Position numbers and translations under genes: made by a program
From: Promerops cafer
Lineage: Eukaryota > Chordata > Aves > Passeriformes > Nectariniidae
Assembly (NCBI GenBank): GCA_013398275.1
Contig: VZSE01015567.1
Coordinates: forward strand, 150,643 to 214,642
Direction: 5' to 3'
Length of the DNA stretch: 64,000 nucleotides
Notes under the pieces: generated by a model
What the model saw: only the letters and a program-made list of their open reading frames with translations
Databases searched by the model: none
What the model was told of the DNA's origin: nothing
Shown: one piece after another, positions 47,201 through 58,706 of the stretch
How the letters are laid out: the number at the start of each line of letters is the position of its first letter
Numbering within the stretch: position 1 is the first letter of the stretch

Positions 47201-50200
47201 ATTTTTTTTAATTGCTGACCCTGTTTGGGAGGGAATAAAGAGAGGCCAAACCCAATCCTAGGTCACACTTGCAAAGATGAAAAGTTGCTTTTTTTCCCTC
47301 TTTTTTTTTTAACAGCATCACAATCGATGACGTCGTGTTTGTTATAGATGGGGGGAAAATAAAGGAGACTCACTTTGACACCCAGAACAACATCAGCACC
47401 ATGGCAGCAGAGTGGGTCAGCAAGGCCAATGCCAAGCAGAGGAAGGGTCGAGCAGGAAGGTGGGAGCAGTGGGGTGCTCAGGGGAGTTTGGGGATGCTGA
47501 GTTTCCAGCAGTGCTGAAGGTTCTTTATTATTTGCACGTGCTGGCACTGCTGGCTCCTGTTCCTGGGCAAGGAATGATTTCCTTGTCTTCCTGGGAAGCT
47601 GAGTTGACTTGTGCTCTGTTTAACTCCAGAGTTTCCCTCCTATAGAAGAATGCCCTGCATTTTGTTTTAATTTTTGTCCCTGCCCTCACACCTGATTTAT
47701 GAGGCTGATACAGTAAAGTGGAAACAGTGTAAAAATGAATTTCTGTGTTCTCTGTGCCTTTTTCCTGCTGATGGGTCTGTGTTTCAGAAGACTGAAGTGG
47801 CTTTTACAATTGAATACACTTCAGTTCTAATTCCATGAAGAGTTTTGGGAAGCTCTGTGTAAAAAACAGAACCATAATGTCAGTTTTATAGGGAAAAAAC
47901 CCCACAACAAAGGACCATACCCAAAAGAATTGTTACTTTAAATCATTGCAGAGTGCAGCCAGGCCACTGTTACCACCTGTACAATGGACTGCGTGCCAGC
48001 CTTCTGGATGATTATCAGTTACCAGAGATCCTGAGGACACCCTTGGAAGAGCTCTGCTTACAAATCAAGGTAAATGGAGGAATCTTCAAGTATGTTTATT
48101 ATCTACTTTTCCATTGGGATAGGTTGTTGAGAGAATAAGTTAATGCAAATGTGAGCCTAGGGTTGTTAAACCAAAATTCTGTTAACACCAGAAATGCAGT
48201 GTATTTAGCCAATAATTGCAGCAACTTTTGTAAATGCACACTGGTATCTGGGTGCATCAGACCCAGGGGAAACAGAATTGTCTGGTATCAATAAAAGGTG
48301 AAGTCCACTAACAGATATTTGGGCTGTGCTGTCCCCCAAATATCACATATCATTCAATCAGAGAAGCTTCAGTGAGAATGCCAGTGAGTCAATTAATATG
48401 TTTTCTTAAAAGAATTTTACTACAAAGTAGTTTTAGCACTGGTGTGAGTTTCCCTTTTTGGCAATTTGCATTGAATTCCTTATGAAAGCAGAAGGAATGC
48501 CATGTGTATGTGAACTGAATGAAGAATAGATCCTTCTGCTGCAGATTTCATCACTAATACATTTTTTTTGTCCTTAGTTCTTAACTAAAGAAATTCTAAC
48601 TCGAGCTGTGAATTACTCACACTATTTCAATGAGTGTGGTTACTGCTAACCAGTGTTAGGCAACCATCTTTCTCCAGTTGCTGCAGGCTTCTGTTGTGAT
48701 TTTTCTTTCAGATCCTGAAGCTTGGTGGAATTGCCTATTTTCTGAGCAAACTGATGGACCCCCCGTCTCGTGATGCTGTGATGTTGGCCATAAATCACCT
48801 CATGGAGCTGGTAAAGAGTTGCTTCATGTGCAGGATTGATCTGTTCGGAGCTGTGGTACTGGGGTGTTACCAGGCAGGTCTGACTGCACAGAGGGGGCAC
48901 TTCACACAATCCATGATGCTTAGGGGCTCTGCAGAGTGGTTCTGAGGGACTTTTTAAATGACTCCAAACAGACTCATGACCCTGCATTTAAGTTCCCTGG
49001 AGGTGTTGATTTAACTCCCCCCTCCATACCCCCTGCAGCCTCCCAGCCTTGGTGTTCCAGGTGGGTGAGTGAGGAGTTTGAGACAAGTGAGGCACGTGGG
49101 AGAAGGTCCCTGTGTGTCATTGTCCCCTTGGGTGCTGGGGAAGGAGAGACCCATGGCACGTTTGCTCTGCTGACTCCTTGCTCTGGTGGTATTTGTACAA
49201 ATGAGTTGTAGCCATACATAGAAACATCTGGTTTGGGTATTAGTGGGTGAAACCCACATACCAGTGGCTTTCCCAAGGAAATCTCCCCATTTCACGTGAC
49301 GTGTCTGTTCTTTCCTTTCTGCCCTTGTCCTGGCAGAATGCTCTGGACAGGCAGGAGGAGCTGACTCCCCTGGGCGTCCACCTGGCGCGGCTGCCCGTGG
49401 AGCCGCACATCGGGAAGATGATCCTGTTTGGAGCCTTGTTCTGCTGCCTGGACCCCGTGCTGACCATTGCAGCCAGCCTCAGCTTCAAGGACCCTTTTGT
49501 CATCCCTCTGGTAAAGTCTCACAGATGACAGTTACATGTGGGAGTTTAAGGATCTCAGGAGGATGCTGGGACTTAGTGAGGTCCTCTTAGTGAGGAAAGA
49601 GCACTTTCATTGATGTCACGGTAATTACATTTTTACTAGCGAGATTGCCTTCGCATACTATGAATTATCATTTTTCCTGTGGAATATTGGAAATAACTAC
49701 AGTTTTCATGTGTTGTGTACAAAGTACTGCTGTACAGATGCACCTGAATTTGGAAAAGAGAACTGTCATGGCAGTCTGGGTATTATGTAGGCTCTAATTT
49801 TTAGGGCAAAGAGAAACTCGCAGATGCAAGAAGAAAGGAGCTGTCAAAGAACTCGAAAAGCGACCATCTGACTGTGGTGAATGCTTTCACAGTAAGCATG
49901 TTTTCATGTGGTTTTTTCTTCTAGAATTTTAATTTGATTTAATTTTAAGCTGATCAGTTTATGCTCTGTATGCTTTCTTGTTTGGCTTCTACAGAAACAT
50001 TAAACTGATTTTCACCCTTGTAGTGTTGCATAATCTTGTCTCCAGGCTCAGTAACCTGATTTCTGGTGGACAAGTCTGAAAAAGACAAAGGAAACATAAT
50101 ATTATAGTTACCTTGCTGAAGTTGTTCATTCTTGTCCTTCTGGCCTCTACAAGAGGCTGAAGCCAACTTCAGAAGTGTTGGACATTGTGCTGTATTGTGT

Positions 50201-52992
50201 TGGGGTGAGGAGAGGAGGAGATAAATGGCCTGGAAAACACAGTTACTGGCCAGAACTGTCGATTACAACAAAAGGTGCTCTGGCAAACACAGCCAGGTAT
50301 CACTACCTGCCAGGGAAAAAGGAGAGTTGTGATTCAACATACTGTGAAGTTGTGTTTTTCTGCCCTGTGGTGTGTTCACATATACAGCTATCAAAGGATT
50401 TACTTTTCCCTGGTGGAGAACATGTGACTGTTGCTTGTTGACCTCCAGTTGTCGCTGTCCTTGAGTTTGTAGTGTGTGTTCACTTACAAACACCTTGCAA
50501 CCCCAGTTTTCATTCCCAGGGCTGGGAAGAGGCTCGGAGTTGTGGTTTCAGGAATGAGAAGGACTATTGCTGGGATTACTTCCTGTCCTCAAATACCATG
50601 CAGGTAACAGCATCCTGCCAGGTTCAGACAGGATCCTGTGTGTGGGGCAGAGGAGGAGCCCTTGGTGCACCATCATTCTGGGGCATCTTTTGTTGTTTCC
50701 TAGATGCTGCATAACATGAAAGGGCAGTTTGCTGAGCATCTCCTTGCAGCTGGATTTGTGAATAGCAGAAACCCCAAGGATCCCAAATCTAACACCAACT
50801 CAGGTAACCGTGGAGGGAAAGGGACAGTTTATCCCAGCTGAAATCTCAGCTTGCACAACTGCCTCACTTACTTTGCTGTCTCCTGCAGGTAATGAGAAGC
50901 TGCTCAAAGCAGTCATCTGTGCTGGCCTCTATCCCAAAGTGGCAAAGATCCGGCCCAGCTTCAGCAAAAAGAGAAAAATGTGAGGTTTTGGTTTAATGTT
51001 GGTTTGTATTCAAGGTGTTTTCTACGTGGCATAATTTGGCAAGGTGAAGCAGTGGCTTGAGTGCATGAGTGAGTCTCACTTTAGAGTCTGAGTCATGGTT
51101 GTGCATTACTTCCTCTGAGAAGGGTGGGATTGTTGATTTTTTAACATCTGGATTCCTGCTAACACCTGAAGTAACTTGTGTGACCTTATCATGCTATGGA
51201 TAATGTTACAACATCTCAGTAGCACTGCTCTAAAGAGGTGCTACAGCAGCAGAGACCCCAGGGATCCTGCTCTGTTGATTTATCACTTCTTGTATAATCA
51301 GACTCTTTTGTTGTTGTTGTTGTTGTTTTCTTTGAAGGGTGAAGGTTTGCACCAAGACAGATGGATCAGTTAATATCCATCCCAAATCAGTGAACGTGGA
51401 GGAGACAGAGTTCCATTATAACTGGCTCGTGTACCATTTGAAGATGAGGACCAGCAGCGTGAGTCAGAGCTGTGCTTGTGGGGTTTATTTGTTTGATTAT
51501 CCCTTCTGGAATGAGGCTGGATCAGGGTTCAGAGGGGATGTGAACAGCTTTTGTTCTGGGGCCTTCCCTTCCTAGGCCATTCCTTGTACACACCATCCGA
51601 TTATGTCCTTTGTGATACTGGGGGTATTGTACCACAAATAATTTAGTTCCTGGGGATTTTTGAGGATTTGGGGTTTTTTAAGGTCTGGCAATAACAGGTG
51701 TAAATTCTTTTATTTTAGTTTATTCTTTTTTTTCATTTCAATCCAGTCTTAACACTTCTTAATATGCTGACATTTTTTCTTCTCATTGTTATGGAGCATC
51801 TGGTTTGATTTCACCACTGTGTGAAAGACTGAAAGACTTGGGACCATTTTTGCCCTTGTTCAATCTGATTTCATGTAATTTTTTTTTAACTGAGTTGCTT
51901 CATGCATCTTCAGAATTTGTGAGTAACTGAGTAAGGATCTTCTGGAATTCTGTAGGAGTCTCATTAAGGATTACTGATGGCACTTGAGATATTTTGAGGG
52001 TGATCAGACAATTCTGTTGTTGTGCAGATTTACCTGTATGATTGTACAGAGGTGTCTCCATACTGCCTTTTATTCTTTGGAGGGGATATATCCATTCAGA
52101 AGGATAAGGACCAAGACACCATCGCTGTGGATGAGTGGATTGTTTTCCAGTCTCCAGAAAAAATAGCAAACTTGGTCAAGGTGACTCTTTTAAAATAATG
52201 TACCTGGAAGGCTCAGTGTAATACTGGTTCTGCTTAGGGATTTCTGGATTTGATGTTCCTCTGTGCCTATTGATTCACCACTCAGGCAGTTGATGTTTGA
52301 AATGCACTCCCAGCAAGCAGTTAATACAAAGTAAACAAAAGAGATCTAATTTTGCACAGAAGGTGTGGGATGACTTGGTCAGTCCAGGATATATCCACAT
52401 GGGTATGGAAATATGAGAGTGGGGCTCCTCAGTTAACAGGAATGGGTTCCATAGAACTGTTTAATGTTAGATACCAGAAATCATACCTGACTATTTTTTT
52501 TAATTTTATTTTTATTTTAATCCAGTCTTTTTAATCCTAAAATAGTCAGCTAAGCGCTGGGTGGGCTGTTAGTGGCATCACATCCAAAGATGGTTGTCTC
52601 TCATCAAGGAGACTGGGTATTGAGAGACAGTGTTCAATCCTGAAAATAGCAATGTGGAAATGACCTGAGGGGAGAGGAGCAGGTGTGTAAAGGCCAGGAG
52701 AACAGAGGGCCCGAGGCACTGGAACCTCTCTGTTGATGCTTTATGTAGCTCTAACTGCCCATCTCTTTCCTTTTTCCTCTTTTTCCTTTATCCCCACACT
52801 TTCCAGAAATTGAGACAAGAACTTGATGACCTTCTACAAGAAAAAATAGAAAACCCGCATCCCGTGGACTGGAATGATATTAAATGCAGGGACACAGCAG
52901 TGCTGACAGCTATTATAGACTTAATCACCACGCAGGAGAACGAGGGCGTCAGGAACTTCGCGCCGCGCTTCCAGGGCGAGCGCTACAGCTGA
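38059..52992 (+). CDS. DHX36: DHX36, DEAH-box G-quadruplex helicase (25 coding exons)
   Basis: CDS exons: 38059-38205, 38402-38523, 39427-39628, 40269-40307, 41459-41629, 42144-42223, 43135-43209, 43339-43505, 44061-44142, 44595-44735, 45257-45359, 45668-45755, 46593-46648, 46750-46814, 47316-47459, 47952-48069, 48712-48810, 49337-49510, 49805-49891, 50520-50603, 50704-50803, 50889-50979, 51338-51458, 52028-52180, 52807-52992. All phases join, giving 964 aa (human about 1008, also 25 exons). DHX36 (RHAU, G4R1) unwinds DNA and RNA G-quadruplexes and AU-rich-element RNAs with ATP, in nucleus and cytoplasm. Visible: DHX36-specific motif at 21-39, GETGCGKT 186-193, TQPRRISA 218-225, DEIH 290-293, SAT 322-324, TNIAETS 507-513, QRKGRAGR 554-561, then winged-helix, ratchet and OB-fold regions. 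The Gly-rich N-terminus is much shorter than in mammals, with an N at 38094. Intron 9 is GC-AG. Confidence 0.98.
38088..38114 (+). other. G-quadruplex motif in DHX36 exon 1
   Basis: GGGG, a 6-nt loop (containing the N), GGG, a 6-nt loop, GGG, a 1-nt loop, GGGG fits the canonical quadruplex rule on the coding strand. It would also be present in the mRNA, about 30 bases after the start codon, just before the codons for the quadruplex-binding motif. Confidence 0.7.
38094..38094. other. Ambiguous base (N) in DHX36 exon 1
   Basis: A single N lies inside a run of G and C in the Gly-rich coding part. It is either one undetermined base or a collapsed short gap. Confidence 0.9.
39174..39325 (+). mobile_element. 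CR1 LINE, 5'-truncated 3' end (DHX36 intron 2)
   Basis: The segment repeats the CR1 words seen at 19691-19932: CCCTGGATCCCTGGCAGTGC, CCAAGGCCAGGCTGGAC, the GTGTCCCTGCC stretch and GGTCCTTCCAACCCAAACCA. It ends in a degenerate CCATGGTTCTCTATTC tail. It lies in plus orientation in the intron before exon 3. The two copies are clearly related but differ by indels, as expected of separate insertions of the same subfamily. Confidence 0.9.
41459..41629 (+). CDS. DHX36: DHX36 exon 5 (Walker A and motif Ia), extreme GC3
   Basis: The exon encodes residues 171-227 with the ATP-binding P-loop GETGCGKT and motif Ia TQPRRISA. By my count all 57 codons end in G or C, whereas about 19 of the 55 full codons of exon 8 do. 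The GC-rich patch continues about 45 bases into the next intron and then falls. The protein is fully conserved in character, so function should be intact. Confidence 0.96.
43339..43505 (+). CDS. DHX36: DHX36 exon 8 (DEIH box and SAT motif)
   Basis: The exon encodes residues 279-334, with the Walker B/DEIH box HVVLDEIHERNLQSD and the coupling motif ILMSATLNAEKF. Codon third positions are AT-rich. Acceptor TATTTTAG and donor TTTG|GTAGGT are normal. Confidence 0.97.
44061..44142 (+). CDS. DHX36: DHX36 exon 9, followed by a GC-AG intron
   Basis: The exon encodes HCPMIHIPGFTFPVVEYLLE and following residues. The only donor that keeps the frame to exon 10 (codon AG|G for Arg) is AG|GCAAGT at 44143, the consensus of GC-AG U2 introns. 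No GT donor nearby would restore the reading frame as well. Confidence 0.9.
47316..47459 (+). CDS. DHX36: DHX36 exon 15 (motifs V-VI, arginine finger)
   Basis: The exon completes motif V (TNIAETSITIDD across the exon 14/15 junction) and carries motif VI QRKGRAGR at residues 554-561, whose arginines contact ATP. A long poly-T tract precedes the acceptor AACAG. Confidence 0.97.
51308..51325. repeat. (TTG)6 microsatellite next to the DHX36 exon 23 acceptor
   Basis: Six TTG triplets end 12 bases before the acceptor AG (51336-51337) and form part of the pyrimidine-rich tract. Length changes here could alter splicing efficiency, which is an inference. Confidence 0.9.
52807..52992 (+). CDS. DHX36: DHX36 exon 25 (C-terminus)
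   Basis: The last 61 residues include HPVDWNDIKCRDTAVLTAII and end NFAPRFQGERYS before TGA at 52990. The final 20 codons turn abruptly GC-rich after an AT-rich start, another example of mosaic composition in this gene. Confidence 0.97.
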   Translation, partial: KLRQELDDLLQEKIENPHPVDWNDIKCRDTAVLTAIIDLITTQENEGVRNFAPRFQGERYS

Positions 52993-53420
52993 CACACTTC
53001 ACCCAGGCCAGCCCAGTCACCTTTTTTATAGCATTTCTTTAGCTAGAGGAACCCCTTTTGTAGGGTAAGCTGGTAATTCCCTCATCCTGAGGAGCAGTCA
53101 CTTGGAGCTAGTTGGCAGTATGTGTATGTGCATGTGTTCTGTGCTCGGTGTAGCTTTGTGAGGGACAGAAAGGCAGTTGTTGGATGGTGTAAGGTTCTTG
53201 TCCTGCTGTAGCTGTTTTCTTTGGGTTTTTTACCCATCAGGTAACAGATATTTAAAAAACCTGCTAAAATACTGCTTAGTAATACCTAAACTCTTTGGGG
53301 TTTTTTTAATGGGGTGTGGTGAGTAATTATACTTGCTGTGTTATTCCAGCTGTGCAGCAGTCTGCTCACCAGCACTTCCACAGAAGGTAATTACAGCTTA
53401 ATTAAACTGAACTTGAAAAC
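52993..53420 (+). other. DHX36 3' UTR with possible ATTAAA signal
   Basis: Non-coding AT-rich sequence follows the stop codon. I see no AATAAA in the next kilobase. The variant ATTAAA at 53401-53406 is the best poly(A) signal candidate, so the UTR would be about 430 bases. A longer UTR using another site is possible. Confidence 0.45.
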
Positions 53421-54084
53421 ACTTGTTGAATTTGTATGGTGGGAGGAAACAGTCTTCAGAAATTCTTCTCCTATTCTGTATTTCATCCCATTCAATTAAT
53501 CTTCCTTTGCTTTCTGTCCCCATCTGTCATCACTACTGACTGAAATTACAGATTACAGAAAGCATGGTTAGCTAAAAGTCATGTTGGATTATGTGTTAAG
53601 GTTTCACTGCATTTGAGGTTTTTTTGGGTTTTTTTAAGAAGTTAATGTATGGGTTATAGTATTCCATTAAGAGTCTTTTTTTGCAAGTCTTATTTCAACT
53701 GTTCTCAATGTTTTGAATGTTGTTCTGTTTTGAATGATCTCCAGCTGTGGAAGAATATTTGAATAACAACGTTTGTTAAGGATTTTATGGTTTATCCTTG
53801 AGGAAAAAAAGCCTGGAAATACAACTTTTCTCCCTTCTTTGGTGCTTTGTTGTTTTTTTTCCTACGCAAAAATGACCTTAATCATCAAGTTCGGGAGGAT
53901 TTATGCGCTTTATCCTGAAGAAAGCAGAGCAGCTCAGGTGAAACTTTAAAGTCGAAGTTACTGGCTAGACGGTGCTTTCCATTGGGTTAACAAGGGATGG
54001 AAGCTGCCAAGCTCCTCATTGCCACTGCCAGCTGCACATCGTTTAACCTCCCTCCCCACCACCAAGTGTCTGTTTCACCCTCAG
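53421..54084. other. Intergenic or extended DHX36 3' UTR
   Basis: AT-rich sequence with T-runs and no recognisable gene. It separates the DHX36 end from the orphan CpG island. Confidence 0.5.
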
Positions 54085-54520
54085 GTGTTTTAAATGAGGA
54101 GGCGGAGGAGGAGAATCACCCTGCCCCGGGGGTTGGGGGTTCCGCAGGGAGTCTGGGGAAGGGGAAAAGAGACGCTGGCGGCCGCGGGGAGGGAGGAGCC
54201 GGGCCCGGCGCGTTCTCCGGGGGACAGCCGGGCTGTGAGGGCCGCGGGGCCGCGGAGAGCCGGGCTGGAGGGGCTCTGGGACCCGCCGGCGCTCGGCTCA
54301 GCGCGGGCCGCGGCAGCAGCCACAGCGTCGCTGGAGGTAAGCCCCGGACTCAAAGGGGAGAGAAAAGGGGTCTAAATTAGTGATAACTGTGTGCAAATGG
54401 GAACGAAATAATTTGTAGTGGGGAATTTCTGTGCTGGAAACAAAGGGCGTCGCTGGGGCAGGAGGGAACAAAATGGCGGCCAGCCCTGAGGGGCTGGGCA
54501 GGGCGGGCTGCTCTGCGTCA
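54085..54520 (+). promoter_or_regulatory. Orphan CpG island between two convergent gene ends
   Basis: A GC- and CpG-rich block (densest at 54120-54345) lies between the 3' ends of DHX36 (+) and ARHGEF26 (-), where neither gene needs a promoter. It holds a multi-run G4 motif (54128-54164), a strong splice donor GAG|GTAAGC at 54337, a YY1-type AAAATGGCGGC at 54470-54480 and a CRE-like TGCGTCA at 54514-54520. The donor and YY1 orientation suggest transcription in the plus direction, antisense to ARHGEF26. A 27-codon frame starts at the YY1 ATG. No protein family is recognisable, so a long non-coding RNA is the likeliest product. Confidence 0.5.
54128..54164 (+). other. G-quadruplex motif in the orphan CpG island
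   Basis: Five G-runs (GGGGG, GGGGG, GGG, GGGG, GGGG) are separated by loops of 2, 8, 5 and 2 bases. Four of the runs can form a quadruplex with one loop just above the usual 7-base limit. Confidence 0.65.
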
Positions 54521-57119
54521 CAAATCGGTACTTTATTGAGCAAAAGGTGGCGGTAGCGCTGTTACTGGCGTAGCTGGTTTAAGTGTAATGAAGAAATACA
54601 GGCTGGCGCGTGGTACCTGCGTTATTCACCTTTTTCATGGCTTTTGCAGTACTTAGAAGAAATTATGGCTAATTTTTTAATTAACAACACAAAAGGAGGG
54701 TAGGAGGAAATGGTAGCGATAGAGCCTGGGTAAGAATGGCAGTTTTGGTTGAAGAAGAGTTCCCTCAGACCCCACATTGTAGAGGCTCGGGGTGAGCAGT
54801 GGCACAAGGGCCACCCCCGAAGACACGCTCGGAGGGGTTACAGTCAGGTGTTAGGAAGTGACTGAAGTGTAAATAGTGATATTGCTGTACTTTTTCACAG
54901 TGCTTGAAGCACACAGCCTAACATACTTTTTTATACAGAAAGGTACCAGAAACTTCTGTGTTCTTCAGAGTTTGCAAATGAGCATAAAGGTTAGGGCTGC
55001 TGGATTAGAGTTAATTTTCTGTGCTAGCGTGTGCGATGTGGTGTTTGAATCTGTGAATATGTAAATAGTGCTATCCCAGGTATGGCTGAGCAAGCCCAGG
55101 GTCTCTGGTGGTTCTCGCCTTGCCAGCAAGGGGGCCAGGGGTGTGCAGGGGGCTGGGGCCACAGCCAGGACAGCTGACCCCCACTGCCCCCAGGCATGTC
55201 CCAGGCCATCATGCTCAGGATAAAGCAGGGAAGGGGGGAGTGTTTAGAGTGATGCCATTTGTCTTCTCAAGTCCCCATTCTGTGCATGGAACCCGTCCTG
55301 GGGCTGGCTGAACATCCACCTGCCATCGGGAAGTGGGGAATTAATTCCTTGGATTTCTTTGCTCGCACATGCAGCTGTTGTTTTAAACTGTCTTTATCCC
55401 AACCCATGACTTCTCTCACTTTGCCCCTTAGAGCCTCTCCCCCATCTCACTGAGGAGATGAGCTGCAAACCCGGCTTAAACCACCACATCAGGTTACTTA
55501 GATGTTGAAGAGGTAATGCTGATGGAAGGTTTGTATCTTGGTTTTTAAATGGCCAGCCTGAGACAAAGAGTGGTCAAGGTCATGTGCTTAATGAAATCTG
55601 CTCCTGTCTTAGTTTCTAGCACCTTCTAGAACTCTGGGTTATGGAATGTAACAATTCAATGATGTAAATTCTGCCTGACCTTCATGTTATCTCCAGTTTG
55701 CCTAAATGATGAAGTTTTGATACAGCTGTTGAAAATCATTTGCAGATCACAGCAGAAAAAGCCTTGGAGTTCCTCAACCTTGGTGCCAAGATTTACTGTT
55801 TATTTCCAACACTTGTGTTTTACCCACTTGTTTTGCCTATGTGTGTTATTTTAGAAACGAAATATACCTGGGAAACCCAAGAACTTTTGGGAATGTGTTT
55901 TGTTGGTCCAGGATTTAAGGTTATGTGCATGTGAGTGTGATGCTGAGCAAACTCTGCTTTCTGAGCATGTGTAGGGTGACTAAAGTCATGCTTTTTTTAC
56001 CTTTTTATTTTCAGCAAATTAGCTCTGCACAGTGCAAACAAATGTACTGTTTGCTGTGGAAGTAAAGAACAACACTGCATTACAGCATTTGTTTAGCAGA
56101 TACAGATGTTGTATTTGTTATGTTGCACAGCTGGTATACAGCAGCAGAAGACAGTACCAAAAACTGTTCTAATGTGTGCCATCCATGACTGCAGGAGCTG
56201 CTGGGCCAGGTTCAAGTCAGGTGGGCACTGGATTTCTGAACAGGTGCCCCTGTGGAGCCACCAGACACACGGAGGCACCTCGGCTCACTTGGAGATTTCA
56301 TTTGGGCAACTGAGAGCCTTTTATTGGCAACTCACTTTCTGGTTAGGGAAGTTACAGAAGGAAGGGGATACACAGTCCATGCCCTGGAAAAATGAGAGCT
56401 GATGTTACAGTAACAAACTCCCAGCCCACTTCTCTCACTGCTGTGCTTCTAATTAAAAACGGGGTACTGGTGTAAAGCCCACCTCCAGTTAAAAAGGAGA
56501 GTGTGTGGCTGTGTACTCCAGGTGCACAGGGGCTGATGGAGGGGTTGAGTTTTCAGATGATTTCCTTTGCAATAGCAGTGCTAATAGAGAAGTCAGTGTT
56601 AAAAATGACTACTGTTTTTTTTTCCTAATGAAAATAGTGTGGAGTGGCTGGAAGGGAGGGGCTGAGCTGCCTCCCCTGGGCTGCAGGAACAGGAGGCTGG
56701 GGAGTAACAGTTTAGGCTGAGGTTGGGACTGGGCACAAGGAAGCAGAGCTTCACTGGGGGAACACAGACCCTGGAACAGGTGCCCTGGGATTTCACACTG
56801 GGTCAGCCCTGAGGGGCGTGGACTGCACAGGGCTGTCGGTCCCTTCAGCTGAACTGTGCCAAACTACAAAAAGCAGAGGGAGCTGAAGACTTTTCCCATC
56901 TCCCTCATAATGGTGTCTCAGCAATGAGATGCTGTCCAGGCCATTGCTCCAAGTCCAGCAGGTAAAGGGGATCTATGACAGATGAGGTAGGATGGTGCTA
57001 CACAGGAAAATCTAAAATGCCAATGTTTACTGAAGAGATTTCACTTCTCTGACAAAAATGACATTATCAACTGGCAGCTTTATGGCATTTAAAAAAAATC
57101 AATCCTTTTTCTAGTAAGG
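54521..57119. other. Intergenic DNA, no gene recognised
   Basis: No exon or mobile element is recognisable. If the orphan island drives a plus-strand transcript, its later exons would fall here or further right, antisense to ARHGEF26. The part near 57120 may belong to the ARHGEF26 3' UTR. Confidence 0.5.
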
Positions 57120-58563
57120 ATTTAAAAGCATTTTATTGATTGTTGTCCTATAAAATCATAGAAGTCTTTTAATTCCTGAAGGACTGTGTCCAACAATAGG
57201 AAAAATGAAAAATGTCTTTACAAAACATTACAGCATTTTTTAAAAACTAGGTATGAAAAATATATACAGTGTATTAAAAAAATCTGAATAAAATTAATGC
57301 CTGGATTTATACATTCAGTTGTGTTAAACATCCACATGTATACAATAAAATTTGTTAAAACAGCAGTATTTTTACTATGTTAAATAAGTCTTTGCTCAAT
57401 TTACAGTTTCTCTCATTACTGTTTTATCAGTCCACTTATAAATTAATTTGCAAGGTTGTATAACCAGTGTCACAATGTCCAGGTCAGTACTGTTGTACAA
57501 AATTACTGCCTTCCTAATGCAGTTTAAATTAGTAGAGCTATACATCTTTACAAACACCCAATCCACTCACCACTCAAATCAGCATCTTGCAGGATAAAAA
57601 CCAGCATTCATCCCCCTAACAGAGGCTGGGGAAGGCAACAAGAAGAAAGCCTTGGTACTACACGTTGTCCCCTCATTTCTAATGAGCAATTTCCACACTG
57701 CTGAGGCAGCAGCTGGTCCTTAAAAGGAGGGAGGGTTTTTATCATACAGACTCTCACACTTCTCTCCAGACACCTGCCCGGAACTCTGCTCACCCCCGAG
57801 TGCTCTGTTCCCCGAGCAGTGACTGCAGTTCACCTTCTGCTCATCACACCGCTGCTCTGCAGCGCCAATGGAAGCCAAGACCTCAGCAGACACCTGAGGA
57901 AACCAGGAACAACTGCCCCCACTTCCAGCATTACTGTGCAGTAAAACACCTGTGCTAAGATGATCAGCAGCACCTGCTCTGCAGAGTGTGGTACCTTTTC
58001 CTGGCTTTCAGGAATCCTTTGCCCTCAGCAGAACTTGGAGCTAGTCTGAGCAGCCTCATGGAGGCACGGCTGCAGATTCCTCGCCGAGGTTGTGCCAGCT
58101 CTGCCTGTGCCAGGCCGGGGACGTCCCTGCATTTGCGCTGGAGAGGTAGGTCAGCCTTTACAGAGTACAGAGCTGCTCACTCGAGTTCAGGTGCCACACA
58201 GGTGCTGACACGACGGGAAGTGTGCCATAACACAGTTCCTCAGCAGCAGGACCCCCCAGCACTGCTGTTCAGCACCAGCTCCAGGACTGGGGCCAGGGGG
58301 CCCCGGCCCCTACAGAGTTCTGCTGCCGAAAACAACTTCAGATGCTCAAAACCAGATGGAGCAAGAGCGTAAGGAGGCAGCGAGGCAGGAGCTGCAAGAG
58401 TGCCCCAGACACTGCTGCAGAGAGCTGCTGGTGGGGCCAGGGCTCGGCTCGGAGCTGCCGGAGCCAGCGGAGAAGGGATGGCGAAGCTCTGGTGTGTTGC
58501 TGCTGGGTTGTGGCTCTGCTGTCCCCTGTCCCAGCCGCAGCAGCCCCCAGCTCTGGGGTGAGG
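57120..58563 (-). other. ARHGEF26 3' UTR, probable
   Basis: AT-rich sequence follows the stop codon on the minus strand. The plus-strand TTTATT at 57132-57137 is an AATAAA signal on the minus strand, giving a UTR of about 1.4 kb. The region 57040-57560 has the homopolymer-rich look of a distal UTR. The end point is inferred. Confidence 0.5.
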
Positions 58564-58706
58564 TTACACGTTGGTTTCCAGCCCCAGCAGGCGCCCCATG
58601 CGCTCCATGTTCTTGTCCAGGGTGGCCCTGCAGGTGATCTCCTTGGCACACTCCGAGGGGAACCAGCCCCTCTGGCCGTCCCGCAGCCGCTCCCCCTCGT
58701 ACCAGC
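58564..58706 (-). CDS. ARHGEF26: ARHGEF26 last coding exon, SH3 end and PDZ ligand
   Basis: The exon encodes WYEGERLRDGQRGWFPSECA, then KEITCRATLDKNMERMGRLL and GLETNV before TAA at 58564-58566. It contains the SH3 WY, GWFP and final strand residues. Acceptor TTCCCCGCAG. Confidence 0.96.

Noticed and set aside
53997..54380. 127-codon plus-strand frame through the orphan CpG island
   Set aside because: Gly/Ala/Arg-rich low-complexity translation typical of GC-rich DNA; a better explanation is a non-coding first exon.
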